Positions 16,261 through 24,828 of a DNA stretch of 64,000 bases are shown in pieces. The stretch comes from Paenibacillus pasadenensis. Lineage in GTDB: Bacteria; Bacillota; Bacilli; Paenibacillales; Paenibacillaceae. Position 1 is the stretch's first letter, and every line of letters starts with the position of its first letter. The translations under genes and the position numbers were made by a program. The notes under the pieces were generated by a model, which saw only the letters and a list, made by a program, of their open reading frames with translations, made no database searches and was not told the origin of the DNA. The stretch lies in NCBI RefSeq assembly GCF_023715725.1, contig NZ_JAMBOT010000004.1, forward strand, positions 426,537 to 490,536, written 5' to 3'.

Positions 16261-17067
16261 ATGAAATTGACCCACGAGCAGGTCATCACGCTGCACGGGT
16301 TCAACAATTTGACCAAGTCGCTCAGCTTCAATATGTACGACATCTGTTACACCCGCAACAAACAGGAGCGGGAGGCCTACCTGGCCTATATCGACGAGCA
16401 GTACAACTCCGACAGGCTGAACCATATTCTTCATCATGTGTCCGACATCATCGGAGCTCATGTGTTGAATACGGCCAAGCAGGACTATGAGCCGCAAGGA
16501 GCAAGCGTGACGCTGCTCGTTTCCGAGGGTCCGGTCGTGGAAGTGCCGAAGGATGCGTTTGACGAGTCGCCGGGTCCGATGCCGTCCAACGTTGTGCTGC
16601 AGCTGGACAAAAGCCATATCACCGTCCATACGTACCCGGAATATCATCCCGATGAAGGAATCAGCACGTTCCGCGCGGACATCGACGTGTCCACCTGCGG
16701 CGAGATTAGCCCGCTTAAGGCGCTTACGTATCTGATATCCTCCTTTGATACCGATATTATGACGCTGGATTACCGGGTACGAGGGTTTACGCGGGATATT
16801 TTGGGGCATAAGCTGTTCATCGACCATGATATCAGCTCCATCCAGAACTACATTCCCGATGAAGCCAAGGATCTGTTTCATATGATTGACGTAAACGTGT
16901 ATCAGGAAAATATTTTCCACACCAAATGCAAGCTCAAACAGTTCGATCTGAACAATTACCTGTTCGGGTATACAAAGGACAAGCTGAGCCGCGAGGAGCA
17001 GGCGGACATTACCGAAAAGCTGAAGTCGGAGATGGACGAAATTTTTTACGGCAAAAATATAAACTGA
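16261..17067 (+). CDS. speD: S-adenosylmethionine decarboxylase proenzyme, E. coli type
   Basis: 268 residues from MKLTHEQV (AAGGAGAG upstream; the longer in-frame start lacks a site). It is closely similar along its whole length to E. coli SpeD as I remember it: [25 protein letters not shown], [11 protein letters not shown] and [12 protein letters not shown] blocks. Self-cleavage between Lys117 and Ser118 (LDKSH) would create the pyruvoyl group. It makes decarboxylated SAM for spermidine synthesis. B. subtilis uses a much shorter enzyme (SpeH, ~126 residues), so the long class is notable in this lineage. No spermidine synthase gene is adjacent. Confidence 0.94.
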   Translation: MKLTHEQVITLHGFNNLTKSLSFNMYDICYTRNKQEREAYLAYIDEQYNSDRLNHILHHVSDIIGAHVLNTAKQDYEPQGASVTLLVSEGPVVEVPKDAFDESPGPMPSNVVLQLDKSHITVHTYPEYHPDEGISTFRADIDVSTCGEISPLKALTYLISSFDTDIMTLDYRVRGFTRDILGHKLFIDHDISSIQNYIPDEAKDLFHMIDVNVYQENIFHTKCKLKQFDLNNYLFGYTKDKLSREEQADITEKLKSEMDEIFYGKNIN

Positions 17068-17076
17068 ACAAAGAGG

Positions 17077-17118
17077 CGGCCGCCGACCAGCACGATGCTG
17101 GAGGGCGGCCGTTTTTTA
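17077..17118 (+). terminator. Terminator of speD
   Basis: CGGCCGCC / GGGCGGCCG stem followed by six T, ten bases after the stop. Confidence 0.9.
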
Positions 17119-17137
17119 TTATTATTCAACAGATTCT

Positions 17138-19159
17138 TCAATGCGAGGCATGCGTTCCCAGCTGCTCCAGCTCATGCTGGCTCGCCTCGCGGTAATTGAC
17201 GGAAACGCGCAGCTTGCCGGCAAGCCTGCGGTCGATTTCGCCTTCCTCGAATAAACGCTGAATTTCGTTGCGCTCGGCCTGAATCGCCTTCTGTTCCAGT
17301 TCCCGTCGTTCCGCCGCCGTGGCCTTTTCAATCTTAGGCTGTCCGGCATTGCGCATCCATAAATCAAGCTCCTGATAATGCTCCCGCAGCAGCTGCACCA
17401 GATCCGGGCTGTATTCCGCCTCCACCTGGCCGATTCTCTCCACCGCAGCTTTGATAGACGCTTGTTTAAGCTCCACATAAGCTAACATAATGGGGCGGGC
17501 TTTGAGCCGCGCTTTGCGGCGCCATGGCCAAGGGAAGTTGAACAGCCGCTTGAAAAAGTCGTAAAGGATGGAGGCAAGCAGCTTCGCCCGGTTCGTTAAG
17601 GCTAGCTCAATCTTGTTCAAGGACATCTGGAATCCTCTCTCCAGCTGCGGGGCGATGCGCCCTTCGGCCAGCCACTGGCGGGCGAGCCGCCGCTCCGCCT
17701 CCAGAGCTTCCAGCCGCAGCGGCACGATGGCGGCGCGGAATTCCGCCTCGTTGAACAAGCCGCGCCGCAGCTGCTGCAATCGTTTGACATAGCCGGACTT
17801 AATTTCTACTGCCGCTGCTTGATTGTCTTCCCGCGTTTCCTCGCGTACGCATTGCAGCCCCGCCTCCAAAACGGCAATCCGCGCCCGCCGTTCCGTCTCC
17901 TCGGAGGCCGCTCCGGCACGCTCGCCGGCGCCAGCAGCCACGCCAGGCTCGCGGGTAAGCAGCGGCAGCGCCACGCTTGCAAGCACCAGCGTCAGCAAAA
18001 TAACGCCGGCGCACAGAAACAGGATGAGATTGCGCTCCGGAAACGGCGATCCGTCTCCCAGCAGCAGCGGAATGGAAAACGCGCCGGCCAGTGTAACCGC
18101 GCCCCTTACGCCAGATAAAGCCGTAAGCAGCGACGGCTTCCATTTGCGCTCAATAATCCAAACCCAGACCAATCGCAGCGTCAGCAGCAGCGCCGTAATG
18201 GCTACGATATAACCGATCACCAGGCCGTTGTTGTATGCCGGATCTTCCCAAATCGCCGTGATGACGCCCGGAATTTCCAGGCCAAGCAGCATAAAAACAA
18301 GCCCGTTCAAGCAGTACAGCAGCACCGACCAGGTGCTGTTGGACACAAGGTTTACCCGCATGTTCGCCGGACCGGTGCGGTCCCGCTCGACCGCATGCAC
18401 AATGCCTGCCGCGACGACAGCCAGGATGCCGGAAACATGCAAATGCTCCGCCGCCAGAAATACAAAAAATGGCGTCAAAATCAGAATGAGCACATGAACG
18501 GTCACATCCTCCATCCCCCAGCGGCGCAGCCATACCCTGATCCAGACGGCGGCAAAACCGAGCGCGGCTCCGACGATCAGTCCGCCCAGCGCAATGACGG
18601 TAAAACTTCCGGCCGCGCCGATGAGCGAAAAATACCCGGTGACCGTGGCCGCAATCGCAAAATTAAACGCGACTAACCCGGAGGCGTCGTTCATCAGCGC
18701 CTCGCCTTCCAGCAGCCGCATAATTCCGCTCGGAAGCTTGGCCCGACCGGAAATGGAACCGACCGCCACTGCATCGGTCGGCGACAGAATCGCCGCCAAA
18801 GCAAATGCAGCGGTCAGCGGAATTGCGGGAATCATCCAATGGATGAACGGCCCGGCAATAAGCACTGTCGCAAATACAAGTCCCAGCGCGAGCAGCAAAA
18901 TCGGCGTGCGCAGCCGCCACAAATCCTCGCGCGGCGTCATTTTTCCGTCGTTGAACAGAAGCGGCGCAATGAACAGCACAAAAAACAGCTCCGGATCGAG
19001 CGGCGCATGATGCAGGCCCGGCATATAAGCCGCCGCCACGCCAAGCGCAATCTGTATAATCGGCACCGGCAGGAACGGAACCAAGCGATGCACGATGTTG
19101 GACGCTCCAATCAGCACGAGCAGCACAAGCACCATCAGCAGAATTTCCATGGATGACAA
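17138..19159 (-). CDS. CPA1-family Na+/H+ antiporter
   Basis: 673 residues. About 12 membrane helices in the first ~410, with hallmark motifs AILSPTDAVAVGS (about 145-157) and the ion-binding Asn-Asp pair in EGEALMNDASGLVAF. A long cytoplasmic tail (about 420-673), rich in Arg, Glu and Leu, is predicted helical, as in YjcE/NhaK/NhaG-type antiporters. It exchanges cytoplasmic Na+ (or K+) for protons across the membrane, in pH and sodium homeostasis. Its position near opuC fits an osmotic or ionic stress neighbourhood, though no shared control is visible. Follows the ydcF-like gene by 33 bp on the same strand. Confidence 0.92.
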   Translation of the reverse strand: MSSMEILLMVLVLLVLIGASNIVHRLVPFLPVPIIQIALGVAAAYMPGLHHAPLDPELFFVLFIAPLLFNDGKMTPREDLWRLRTPILLLALGLVFATVLIAGPFIHWMIPAIPLTAAFALAAILSPTDAVAVGSISGRAKLPSGIMRLLEGEALMNDASGLVAFNFAIAATVTGYFSLIGAAGSFTVIALGGLIVGAALGFAAVWIRVWLRRWGMEDVTVHVLILILTPFFVFLAAEHLHVSGILAVVAAGIVHAVERDRTGPANMRVNLVSNSTWSVLLYCLNGLVFMLLGLEIPGVITAIWEDPAYNNGLVIGYIVAITALLLTLRLVWVWIIERKWKPSLLTALSGVRGAVTLAGAFSIPLLLGDGSPFPERNLILFLCAGVILLTLVLASVALPLLTREPGVAAGAGERAGAASEETERRARIAVLEAGLQCVREETREDNQAAAVEIKSGYVKRLQQLRRGLFNEAEFRAAIVPLRLEALEAERRLARQWLAEGRIAPQLERGFQMSLNKIELALTNRAKLLASILYDFFKRLFNFPWPWRRKARLKARPIMLAYVELKQASIKAAVERIGQVEAEYSPDLVQLLREHYQELDLWMRNAGQPKIEKATAAERRELEQKAIQAERNEIQRLFEEGEIDRRLAGKLRVSVNYREASQHELEQLGTHASH

Positions 19160-19192
19160 ACTCCTTATGTAGATGTAACAGCCATCAAGGCA

Positions 19193-19915
19193 TTATTTTA
19201 CTACTTTAACATAAGAAGTGCTGTTCGCCCCAATTGCGGACGACCGGATGGATGCAGGCAGGAGCAGACTTAACTCATAAGCGGCCCAATACACTGTCTC
19301 GCGCGCCAGAAAAGGAAGCTTGCTCCGCCAGCTGCGATAAACGCTCGTTGTTGCCGGGGCCGGAAGAGCATCCATGCCGATCTCCTCCGCAATACGCATC
19401 GCTCTTTTCATATGAAGCGGATCGCTGATGATATAAAATCGGCTCATTCCCTGCTGCCGTCCCGCTTCCGCCGCAAATTGTATATTTTCTTCCGTTATTC
19501 GGGATTTGGTTTCGATTAGAATCTTGTTTGCCGGTACTCCTTGCCGAAGCGCGTATTCCCGCGACGCCTCCGCCTCGGAGCAGCTTTCGCCGCTGCCCGT
19601 TCCCCCGGTAAAAATGATCGTTGGCACTGTACGGTCCCGATAGAGCCGGATTGCCTCGCCAATCCGCCCCTGCAGCACGGGCGAAGGTTTGCAGTCCCAC
19701 GCTGCCGCGCCTAGCACGATTGCAGCATCCGCCGGAATGTCCGTCGCATTACGTCCGCTGTAGCCGTAGGACCAGATCGTCCAGGCCATCACGGAGAGCA
19801 CCAGCATAAGCGCCGCCGCAAGTCCGGCCGCAACCATCGAAATTCGTTTGAACCGTACCCATAAGGCCGCTCGCATCCACGGATCACACTCTCTTCCCGT
19901 ACGGGCTCCAAACAC
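19193..19915 (-). CDS. YdcF/SanA-family (DUF218) membrane-anchored protein
   Basis: 240 residues from a GTG, or 228 from the ATG at 19879 (MRAALWVRF); neither has an ideal binding site, so the start is uncertain. One membrane segment (about residues 28-50), then a DUF218 domain: AAIVLGAAAW, GRIGEAIRLYRD, IIFTGGTGSGES, SEAEASREYAL and ITEENIQFAAE are characteristic. Family members act near the cell envelope and have been tied to vancomycin tolerance and envelope barrier in E. coli (SanA) and to SAM binding (YdcF). Probably co-transcribed with the downstream antiporter gene. Confidence 0.85.
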   Translation of the reverse strand: MFGARTGRECDPWMRAALWVRFKRISMVAAGLAAALMLVLSVMAWTIWSYGYSGRNATDIPADAAIVLGAAAWDCKPSPVLQGRIGEAIRLYRDRTVPTIIFTGGTGSGESCSEAEASREYALRQGVPANKILIETKSRITEENIQFAAEAGRQQGMSRFYIISDPLHMKRAMRIAEEIGMDALPAPATTSVYRSWRSKLPFLARETVYWAAYELSLLLPASIRSSAIGANSTSYVKVVK

Positions 19916-20114
19916 CCTTCATGGCACAAAACGAATGTCGGGGCCAACCGGCTTTAACCAGTCCCTTCCATTGTTGGATTTCGGCCCAAAATATATCCTG
20001 CCTTAAGCCCCAAACATCCATTGTTTGTTTCCTTTTGTTGCATTTATTTCGTCATTATCAGACCGCCATCTGGACTCTACTGCGGAATTGCTGCTGCGTT
20101 AAGCTGCTCTACTA

Positions 20115-20152
20115 AAAAAGCTGCATGGCTCTTCTGCGCCATGCAGCTTTTT
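20115..20152. terminator. Terminator after the Spo0E-like gene
   Basis: AAAGCTGCATGGC / GCCATGCAGCTTT stem with A-run on one side and T-run on the other, so it can act on both strands. No gene is seen between 19916 and 20190. Confidence 0.75.
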
Positions 20153-20190
20153 CTCGGCTGCGCCGTCTTTATCTCAGCAATTTTATCTTT

Positions 20191-20373
20191 TTACGAGACA
20201 AGCCAAACTCCAGTTCTCTTCCTGATCCGCTCATACTCGTTGAGCAGAAGGTCCAGCTCTTGAGACAGCCTCAGCACAAGCTCCGCCCGGTGACCGCATC
20301 GGTCTGCAGCTTGAATCATTTCCAAGCGTTTGGATTCAATTGCATCCCGAATCCGGGTCAGGTTCGTGTCCAT
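20191..20373 (-). CDS. Spo0E-family aspartyl-phosphate phosphatase
   Basis: 60 residues. The signature SQELD (37-41) within LRLSQELDLLLNEYERI marks the Spo0E family, which dephosphorylates Spo0A~P and delays sporulation. The start at MDTNLTRIRD is fixed by GGAGGGAT seven bases upstream; an in-frame extension to 20517 has no site and non-coding-like sequence. It is a two-helix hairpin protein of the usual short length. Which response regulator it targets is not visible, but the presence of the gene supports a spore-forming host. Confidence 0.88.
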   Translation of the reverse strand: MDTNLTRIRDAIESKRLEMIQAADRCGHRAELVLRLSQELDLLLNEYERIRKRTGVWLVS

Positions 20374-20531
20374 GGCTATCCCTCCTGCCAATATTATCGG
20401 CATTGACAGGATAATTTTCCATATATTTTCATAAATTTTTGTTTCTGATTTCATCTCGCAGCTGCGGCCTAGCGCATCGAGAATGCGCAGCGGCCCGTCC
20501 TGTTCATGCGTGACCAAACGGATTTCATCCG

Positions 20532-20716
20532 CTAACGCAACTGACAGGTGTTATTGGTCCATTTTGGGTCTGTTTTTCGTTCTAGCGCAACTGATAAACG
20601 TTATAAGGCGGTTTATGGGGCAATTTGACGTTTAAAGACTCCAATAAGGCGGCTCAGTTGCGTTAGGTCTCAAAAAACGGCAGTTTCATCGAAATAAGGC
20701 GGCTCAGTTGCGTTAG
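20532..20716. repeat. Composite inverted repeat, copy 1
   Basis: Two CTAACGCAACTGA / TAGCGCAACTGAT-type half units (20532, 20582) face two copies of AATAAGGCGGCTCAGTTGCG (starting 20643 and 20693). A second, diverged copy of the whole arrangement is at 46306-46477. It fills most of the 537-bp gap 20374-20910; the rest of the gap shows no gene. Confidence 0.8.
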
Positions 20717-20910
20717 CGAATGGGACTGCTGGGCTGGTTGCTCTCGGATTACTGTTGAGTTAGGAGACTGAGGCTGCTGGCAGCCTCGTGTTTACAGCAG
20801 CTGCATTAAGGCTAACCGCCACTTACTGCCGCTTAACTGGCCCAACGTACAGACGATTCGAGCACACCCTATGGAATCATCGTATACTGATATAAAGGAG
20901 ATGACGGTTC

Positions 20911-21864
20911 ATGCCAACGATGCTATGTCTGCATGGTTTTACCCCGGAGCAGGAAGACAAGGTCCGCGAGGCCGCGCCGGGATGGGATATTATTTTTGGG
21001 CGTCCCAAAGAGCTGGAGGACAGCGTGTTCCGCGAAGCGGAGGTCATTTGCGGCTGGAGCCCTGCCATTGAGCGGGAATGCCTTGGCGAGGGCGGCAAGC
21101 TGAAATGGCTGCAGGCCTGGTCGGCCGGCGTGGACAAGCTGCCGCTTGAAAAGCTGGAGCATGCCGGCGTGCTGCTTACGACAGCCAGCGGCGTGCATCC
21201 CGTGCCGATGGCTGAAACGGCGCTGTCGATGATGCTTGCGTTCTCTCGCGGCCTGCATCTGTCGATCCGCAGCCAATCTCGCGGCAAATGGGAGCTGCGC
21301 GAGCCCTATGGCGAGCTGCGTGACGGCACTTTGGCCGTCATCGGAGCAGGCGAGATCGGCACGGAAATCGGGCGGCTCGGCCAAGCGCTCGGCATGCGCA
21401 CCATCGGCGTAAGACGCAGCGACAAAGCTGCGCCGCATATGGACGAGACGCTGCCAATGGAGCGTTTGCACGAAGCGCTCGCTCAAGCGGATTATGTCGT
21501 GAACGTCCTCCCGCTTACGCCGGAGACGGAGCGGGTATACGGGCAGAAGGAATTTGCCGTCATGAAAAGGACGAGCGTACTCATCAATATGGGCCGTGGC
21601 GTTGCTGTTGATACCGAGGCTCTGGTCGAAGCGCTGCGCAGCGGCGCCATTGGCGGAGCGGGACTGGATGTCACCGATCCCGAGCCGCTTCCAGAGGGGC
21701 ATCCGCTCTGGACGATGGAGCAGGTCATCGTTACGCCGCATATGGGCGGCAGCTCGGAACGGTACAAGGAGCGGGTGACGGAACTGTTCGTCCATAATCT
21801 CAAAAACTACCTGGATACCGGACGTCCCGCGCGCAATATCGTAGATTACGAAAGAGGTTATTAA
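20911..21864 (+). CDS. D-isomer-specific 2-hydroxyacid dehydrogenase
   Basis: 317 residues, cytoplasmic NAD(P)H-dependent oxidoreductase. Rossmann motif GAGEIG (145-150) and the catalytic set Arg229 (NMGRG), Glu258 (DPEPLP) and His277 (TPHMGG) are all present. The family includes glyoxylate/hydroxypyruvate reductases, phosphoglycerate and lactate dehydrogenases; the specific substrate cannot be assigned. AAGGAGATG lies before the start. Single gene with a strong downstream hairpin. GTATAC at 20883 upstream is probably chance, since no flanking palindrome is present. Confidence 0.92.
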   Translation: MPTMLCLHGFTPEQEDKVREAAPGWDIIFGRPKELEDSVFREAEVICGWSPAIERECLGEGGKLKWLQAWSAGVDKLPLEKLEHAGVLLTTASGVHPVPMAETALSMMLAFSRGLHLSIRSQSRGKWELREPYGELRDGTLAVIGAGEIGTEIGRLGQALGMRTIGVRRSDKAAPHMDETLPMERLHEALAQADYVVNVLPLTPETERVYGQKEFAVMKRTSVLINMGRGVAVDTEALVEALRSGAIGGAGLDVTDPEPLPEGHPLWTMEQVIVTPHMGGSSERYKERVTELFVHNLKNYLDTGRPARNIVDYERGY

Positions 21865-21914
21865 AACCAGCAGCAGCGCCGATGGCCGAGCCATTGGCGC
21901 TGCTGCTGGTTTTC
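21863..21914. terminator. Long bidirectional terminator
   Basis: An 18-bp near-perfect stem (AAAACCAGCAGCAGCGCC and complement) with a short inner ATGG/CCAT stem, ending in TTTT, immediately after the dehydrogenase stop. Confidence 0.85.
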
Positions 21915-21924
21915 AGATAAATAA

Positions 21925-21967
21925 AAAAAGCCCGCTCCCGCCATTAAACAGGCAGGCTGCGGGTTAT
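21925..21967 (-). terminator. Terminator of the FMN reductase gene
   Basis: Minus strand CCCGC...GCGGG stem followed by seven T, 18 bp after the stop. Confidence 0.8.
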
Positions 21968-21984
21968 TTTGGATAAGTGAAGAA

Positions 21985-22527
21985 CTATTCCTCCGAGAGA
22001 CGGAGCTGCTTCACCAGGCGCGTCAGGTGAGCCAGCGCATAAAGCACGCGCTGTTTGACCTTGTCGTTCGCCGGCTCGCCGTCTTCGCCGAACTGGCGGT
22101 TGTCGCCGCCGATGGACACCCATTCCGTACAGTTAATGCCATGAAGATTGCGGACGATCGTCTGCAGCTGCGTCAGCGAGCTGACGCCTACCGCTCCAGC
22201 CGCCGCGCTGGCGACAAGTACAGGCTTGCCTTCAAACTGCGCCGCTCCCAAATAATCCAGCGCATTTTTCAGCACTCCGGAGAAGGAGCCGTGATATTCC
22301 GGCGTGCCAAGAATAACTCCGTCTGCGGCGGAAACAGCCTGGATCAGCGCGTCCACCTGCTCGCTCGGCTCGGAGGAATCCGGGCTGTAGAGCGGAAGCT
22401 GATGCTGGTACAAATCGATGAACGTTACGGAGATTTCCTTCTCTTGAAGCGATTTTTCCATGTAACGAAGCAGCTGGGTGCTCGACGCTTCCTTGCGGTT
22501 GCCCCCAGCAATAATGGCTATTTTCAT
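21985..22527 (-). CDS. NADPH-dependent FMN reductase family protein
   Basis: 180 residues, flavodoxin-like fold. MKIAIIAGGNRKEASSTQLL forms the FMN phosphate loop, and GTPEYHGSFSGVLKNALDYL (about 75-94) is the hallmark of the SsuE/ArsH/azoreductase (FMN_red) family. It reduces flavin or quinone/azo substrates at the expense of NAD(P)H in the cytoplasm. No sulfonate, arsenic or azo genes flank it, so the physiological role is open. Single-gene unit with its own terminator. Confidence 0.91.
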   Translation of the reverse strand: MKIAIIAGGNRKEASSTQLLRYMEKSLQEKEISVTFIDLYQHQLPLYSPDSSEPSEQVDALIQAVSAADGVILGTPEYHGSFSGVLKNALDYLGAAQFEGKPVLVASAAAGAVGVSSLTQLQTIVRNLHGINCTEWVSIGGDNRQFGEDGEPANDKVKQRVLYALAHLTRLVKQLRLSEE

Positions 22528-22634
22528 TAGGGTGTCATCCTTTCTATTCCAAAAGGTCTATCCTTCCCCATTATAGCCGTTATCGCAAACAGCTCAAGCA
22601 GGATTTGCGCAAATGATTCATGTGACTTAGGCTG

Positions 22635-23891
22635 TCATGCGCCAGCGGCGTTTTCTTCACGCTCGCCCGCAGCCGAAGCAGCCGAATAACCTACCGAAAT
22701 GCGGAACACGGCTTCCGCTCCTTTCTCCAGCGGATTCAGTGCGATTTTGCCGCCCATCCTTTCCACAAGCGTTTTGCATATCGCCAGTCCAAGACCGGTT
22801 CCCCCGTAGATGCGGGAGATCGAGGAGTCGCTCTGGCTGAACGGCTTGAACAGCAGATGCAGCTTATCCTTCGGAACACCGATTCCGGTATCCTGAATGC
22901 GGAATTCCAGCTGTATGCGCTCTGCACTGCGCTCCAGCTCCTTCACCTTGACGGAAATGCCGCCCTGCTCGGTGAATTTCACCGCATTGCCGATCAGGTT
23001 GTTCAGCACCTGGCGCAGCCGGTTCTCATCGCCAATCAGCACTTCGGGAAGATCCGGGTCCAGCTCCAAAATCGCCTGCAGCTTTTTCTCCCTCAGCCTG
23101 CTGATGAACAGCTGGAGCGAACCGACGACAACATCGCGCAACAGAAAAGGACTTTCCGCAAGCGGAATGCTACCCCCTGCGGATTCCAGTCTGGAGTAGT
23201 CCAGCACGTCATCGATAATTTCCAGCAAACTCGCTCCGCTGCTGTGGATGATGCCGATATACTGCTGCTGCTCCTCGCTCAGCTCGGTATCGAGCAGCAG
23301 CTCGCTCATCCCTAGCACGCCGTTCAGCGGCGTACGGATTTCGTGGCTCATGACAGCCAGAAATTCGCCTTTTATTTTAAGCGCCTTCTCGGCCTCCGTC
23401 TTGGCTTTCCAGAGCTCTCTCTGCGCTGTATTTCGCGGGGTTAAATCCTTGGAAATGGTATAAATATCGGCCTCGCCCCTGCCATCCGTCCACGGCACAA
23501 ACACCGTGCTGAGCTCCAGCATACGGCCGTCCTTCGTATGAATGCGCATCTCCGCCGTAAGCGGCTGGCCTTGTTTGGCACGCAGAAAACAGCGGCTGAT
23601 CTGCCTGCTGTCCGCAGGATCGATAATGCTCCAGAAGCGGCTTCCTTCCAGCTCCGCCATGCAGTATCCCGTCAGCCGCTCGGCTGCGGGATTGAGCCGC
23701 AGCAAACGCCCGTCGCCGCTGAACAGGCATGCCATATCGGGATTATGCTCAAAAATGGAATCGTACCGTCTGCGGCTGCCCTCGGCGGCGTTCCAGGCCG
23801 CTTTTTTTTCCAGCACAAGACTGAGCACAAACAGCAGCATTGTAAAGACGGACAGCAGAACGATTACGGTAAAAAGGTTCATCCATTCCAT
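22635..23891 (-). CDS. PAS-domain sensor histidine kinase (orphan)
   Basis: 418 residues: one N-terminal membrane helix (about 7-27) with almost no extracellular part, a PAS domain (about 40-150, [30 protein letters not shown]), then HisKA with phospho-acceptor His183 ([11 protein letters not shown]) and an ATPase domain with N-box ([16 protein letters not shown]), DTGIGVP and GGTGLGLAI. It autophosphorylates and passes phosphate to a response regulator, but none is encoded nearby. The lack of a sensor loop outside the membrane and the PAS point to an internal signal. Could feed the sporulation phosphorelay as Kin proteins do (inference). Confidence 0.9.
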   Translation of the reverse strand: MEWMNLFTVIVLLSVFTMLLFVLSLVLEKKAAWNAAEGSRRRYDSIFEHNPDMACLFSGDGRLLRLNPAAERLTGYCMAELEGSRFWSIIDPADSRQISRCFLRAKQGQPLTAEMRIHTKDGRMLELSTVFVPWTDGRGEADIYTISKDLTPRNTAQRELWKAKTEAEKALKIKGEFLAVMSHEIRTPLNGVLGMSELLLDTELSEEQQQYIGIIHSSGASLLEIIDDVLDYSRLESAGGSIPLAESPFLLRDVVVGSLQLFISRLREKKLQAILELDPDLPEVLIGDENRLRQVLNNLIGNAVKFTEQGGISVKVKELERSAERIQLEFRIQDTGIGVPKDKLHLLFKPFSQSDSSISRIYGGTGLGLAICKTLVERMGGKIALNPLEKGAEAVFRISVGYSAASAAGEREENAAGA

Positions 23892-24069
23892 CCACCATCC
23901 GCCCCTTTAATCGTCTTTGTTTTTGATTTAACCTTTTACCGGTAAATAGAACCGGACTGGACGGGCCCAGCGCTGTCTTTTTCAAAGCGGATCTACGTTC
24001 CCGGGGTTCAGTCAAGCATTGCAGGGGTACAATAGCAGCGTGACCATTTTTATGAAGGAGTGATTCGAT

Positions 24070-24516
24070 ATGGCAACCAAACTGTCCCGTTCGGAGCTGG
24101 AAGAAAAAATCGCCGCACGATTGCAGAAGGAGAAGTACGGGGTGCTGTCTACGGTCGAGGAGGACAAGCCGCGTTCCCGTTACATGGCCGTCTTTCATGA
24201 TGGATTGACCGTACTCATGCTGGCGGACCGCCGTTCGTATAAAGTGGATCAGCTGGAGAAAAATGCGCATGCCAATCTGCTGCTTGGCTTTGAAGGGCAT
24301 CTGTGGCCGAAGGATCTGGTCGACGTTCAGGGCAAAGCAAGCGTCAGCAGCGACCGCAGCATCGTGCATGAGCTGTGGGAGAAGGACATGAACCGGTACT
24401 GGGAAGGTCCCGACGATCCCAACATCGTTGTGCTTAAGCTGGAGCCGGACACCATTGTGCTCACGGAAGGGCATAATGACGAAAGCGTTTGGCATCGAGA
24501 CGGAAGCGGCGCTTAA
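24070..24516 (+). CDS. Pyridoxamine-5'-phosphate-oxidase-fold protein (general stress protein 26-like)
   Basis: 148 residues with the split-barrel flavin-binding fold: YGVLSTVEEDKPRSRYMAVFHDG near the N-terminus, a strand ending VLMLADRRSYKVDQLEKN, and ANLLLGF. It resembles YdaG/GSP26-type proteins, which bind FMN or F420-like cofactors. True PdxH activity is unlikely given the short length. GAAGGAGTG precedes ATG; single gene ending at a strong terminator. Substrate unknown. Confidence 0.85.
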   Translation: MATKLSRSELEEKIAARLQKEKYGVLSTVEEDKPRSRYMAVFHDGLTVLMLADRRSYKVDQLEKNAHANLLLGFEGHLWPKDLVDVQGKASVSSDRSIVHELWEKDMNRYWEGPDDPNIVVLKLEPDTIVLTEGHNDESVWHRDGSGA

Positions 24517-24588
24517 GGATAGTTAGATGGAATTGAGAACGTTGAGCCTGCCGAAACAACGGCAAGCGTAACTGCAGCAATGAAAATC

Positions 24589-24623
24589 AGGACGAAGCGG
24601 AGCATCTCCGCCTCGTCCTTTTT
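24589..24623 (+). terminator. Terminator of the PPOX-fold gene
   Basis: AGGACGA...GCGGAG / CTCCGC...TCGTCCT stem followed by five T. Confidence 0.88.
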
Positions 24624-24693
24624 CGTTTGCCGGCAGTTCTCGGTTGACTGCGCCATTAGGATTTGGTTATAACCAGCTATTCCTATTTGCAAT

Positions 24694-24722
24694 TAGGCAG
24701 ATGCTCCAGCCCCTCCTATAAT
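24694..24722 (+). promoter_or_regulatory. Predicted sigma-A promoter of metE
   Basis: TAGGCA, 17-bp spacer, TATAAT. The ~100-nt leader ends with a 7-bp hairpin GGCAAAC/GTTTGCC (24789-24807) nine bases before the GGAGG of metE. No S-box or T-box core was found in it. Confidence 0.6.
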
Positions 24723-24828
24723 TAAGCCCAAGCGATCCGGTACGGCTGGCGTTCCTTGCGAATGGCAGTTTCAAGCCCGATTATTTCCGGCAAACCTAGC
24801 GTTTGCCATACAAATGGAGGTTGCAAAC

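Noticed and set aside
20883..20888. GntR operator before the 2-hydroxyacid dehydrogenase gene
   Set aside because: GTATAC occurs about as often as expected by chance in the window; here it lacks the flanking TTG/CAA palindrome.
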